Source of the DNA: Bacillota bacterium
GTDB taxonomy: Bacteria > Bacillota > Clostridia > Lachnospirales > Lachnospiraceae
Direction of reading: 5' to 3'
NCBI GenBank assembly: GCA_023393095.1
Contig: JAEWMT010000125.1
Coordinates: 1 to 31,046 of the forward strand
DNA length: 31,046 nt
Of this stretch, positions 30,729-31,046 are shown in pieces. The position numbers and the translations under genes were made by a program. Positions within the stretch are counted from its first letter, which is position 1. Each line of letters begins with the position of its first letter. The notes beneath the pieces are model-generated. The model worked only from the letters and a program-made list of their open reading frames with translations. It was not told the origin of the DNA and searched no databases.

Positions 30729-31046
30729 CAAGCATCAACTCCTTTCACCTAGAACACAACTGGCTATGATGATATTTTTCATTGAAATAAGACTTTCAAC
30801 TTTCCCGGCTTTTTTATAAGCTCTATATATTCGTAATGCTTGGCAATAATTTACCTTGTTCTTGAAAATCATTTCAACTTATAATTTATTAACAAATATA
30901 AATAATGCAACCCTCGGGAAACCTTGATTTTCCTCGGATTGCGCTACTTAAACTTATATATCTTGTTACACTCTCTTCATATTGGAAGAATTGAATAAAT
31001 AGGGATTAAGACATTTTTTGCTACGTGTCAGCCACCTTCATTACTC
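30729..31046. other. Right-edge intergenic region
   Basis: About 320 bases without a supported gene. The promoter and Shine-Dalgarno of the sigma remnant lie at its start, and a hairpin occurs at 30905-30945. The last 100 bases contain stops in every frame checked. Confidence 0.5.
30905..30945 (-). terminator. Imperfect hairpin, possible terminator
   Basis: The arms ATGCAACCCTCGGGAAA and TTTTCCTCGGATTGC pair with a few mismatches. On the minus strand the hairpin is followed by ATTATTTATATTT, a weak T-rich tail. It could end a transcript from a gene to the right of the window. Its 20-base arm is related to the terminator at 28849-28868. Confidence 0.4.

Overview
The window looks like chromosomal DNA of an AT-rich, endospore-forming Clostridia bacterium, most likely of the Lachnospiraceae type. 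The evidence is a complete eight-gene spoIIIA operon, a spore-type LysM/GH18-fold protein, low GC, strong AGGAGG-type ribosome binding sites, and a core gene order shared with Bacillus and clostridial genomes: spoIIIA, Asp23, nusB, xseA, xseB, ispA, dxs, tlyA, nadK, argR. No tRNA, rRNA, CRISPR array or intact insertion sequence was seen.

Layout. Positions 1-957 hold a terminator and a SUKH-like orphan protein. Positions 1059-4429 (minus) carry a polar amino acid ABC importer (ATPase, permease, lipoprotein) behind a threonine/serine ammonia-lyase-like gene, which suggests uptake coupled to deamination. Positions 4847-9756 are accessory. They hold a LysM/GH18 spore-type protein whose catalytic motif is lost, a divergent sugar-dehydrogenase-like beta-propeller, a secreted coiled-coil protein, a chemotaxis-receptor relic and an unknown membrane protein. 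Positions 9915-10643 encode YebC.

Positions 10837-19177 (minus) are the housekeeping run argR, nadK, tlyA, dxs, ispA, xseB, xseA, nusB and Asp23, read from a good sigma-A promoter at 19228-19256. Two things break this run. dxs is split by an apparent one-base deletion near its 5' end. A gap of more than 700 bases between nusB and xseA holds a 182-bp near-palindrome with perfect 28-bp ends and a tandem 29-bp repeat. Compared with B. subtilis (established gene order), accB-accC before the Asp23 gene, folD between nusB and xseA, and recN-spoIVB-spo0A after argR are absent here.

Positions 19297-20940 hold a tandem NTF2-like protein, a hairpin cluster, a relic of the C-terminus of an MFS transporter, and a 48-residue basic protein that ends in a shared terminator facing spoIIIAH. 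Positions 21025-26519 (minus) are spoIIIAH to spoIIIAA. Together these build the forespore-mother cell channel needed for late sporulation.

Positions 26865-28232 (plus) hold a C_GCAxxG_C_C-type cysteine protein and aroE. Positions 28236-30728 (minus) hold a membrane-anchored orphan and a PadR-HAAS-membrane protein module. The module is read from a near-perfect sigma-A promoter embedded in a tandem 25-bp repeat, a likely autoregulatory operator. An ECF sigma factor remnant (region 2 only) stops immediately upstream of it. The last 300 bases hold one hairpin and no gene.
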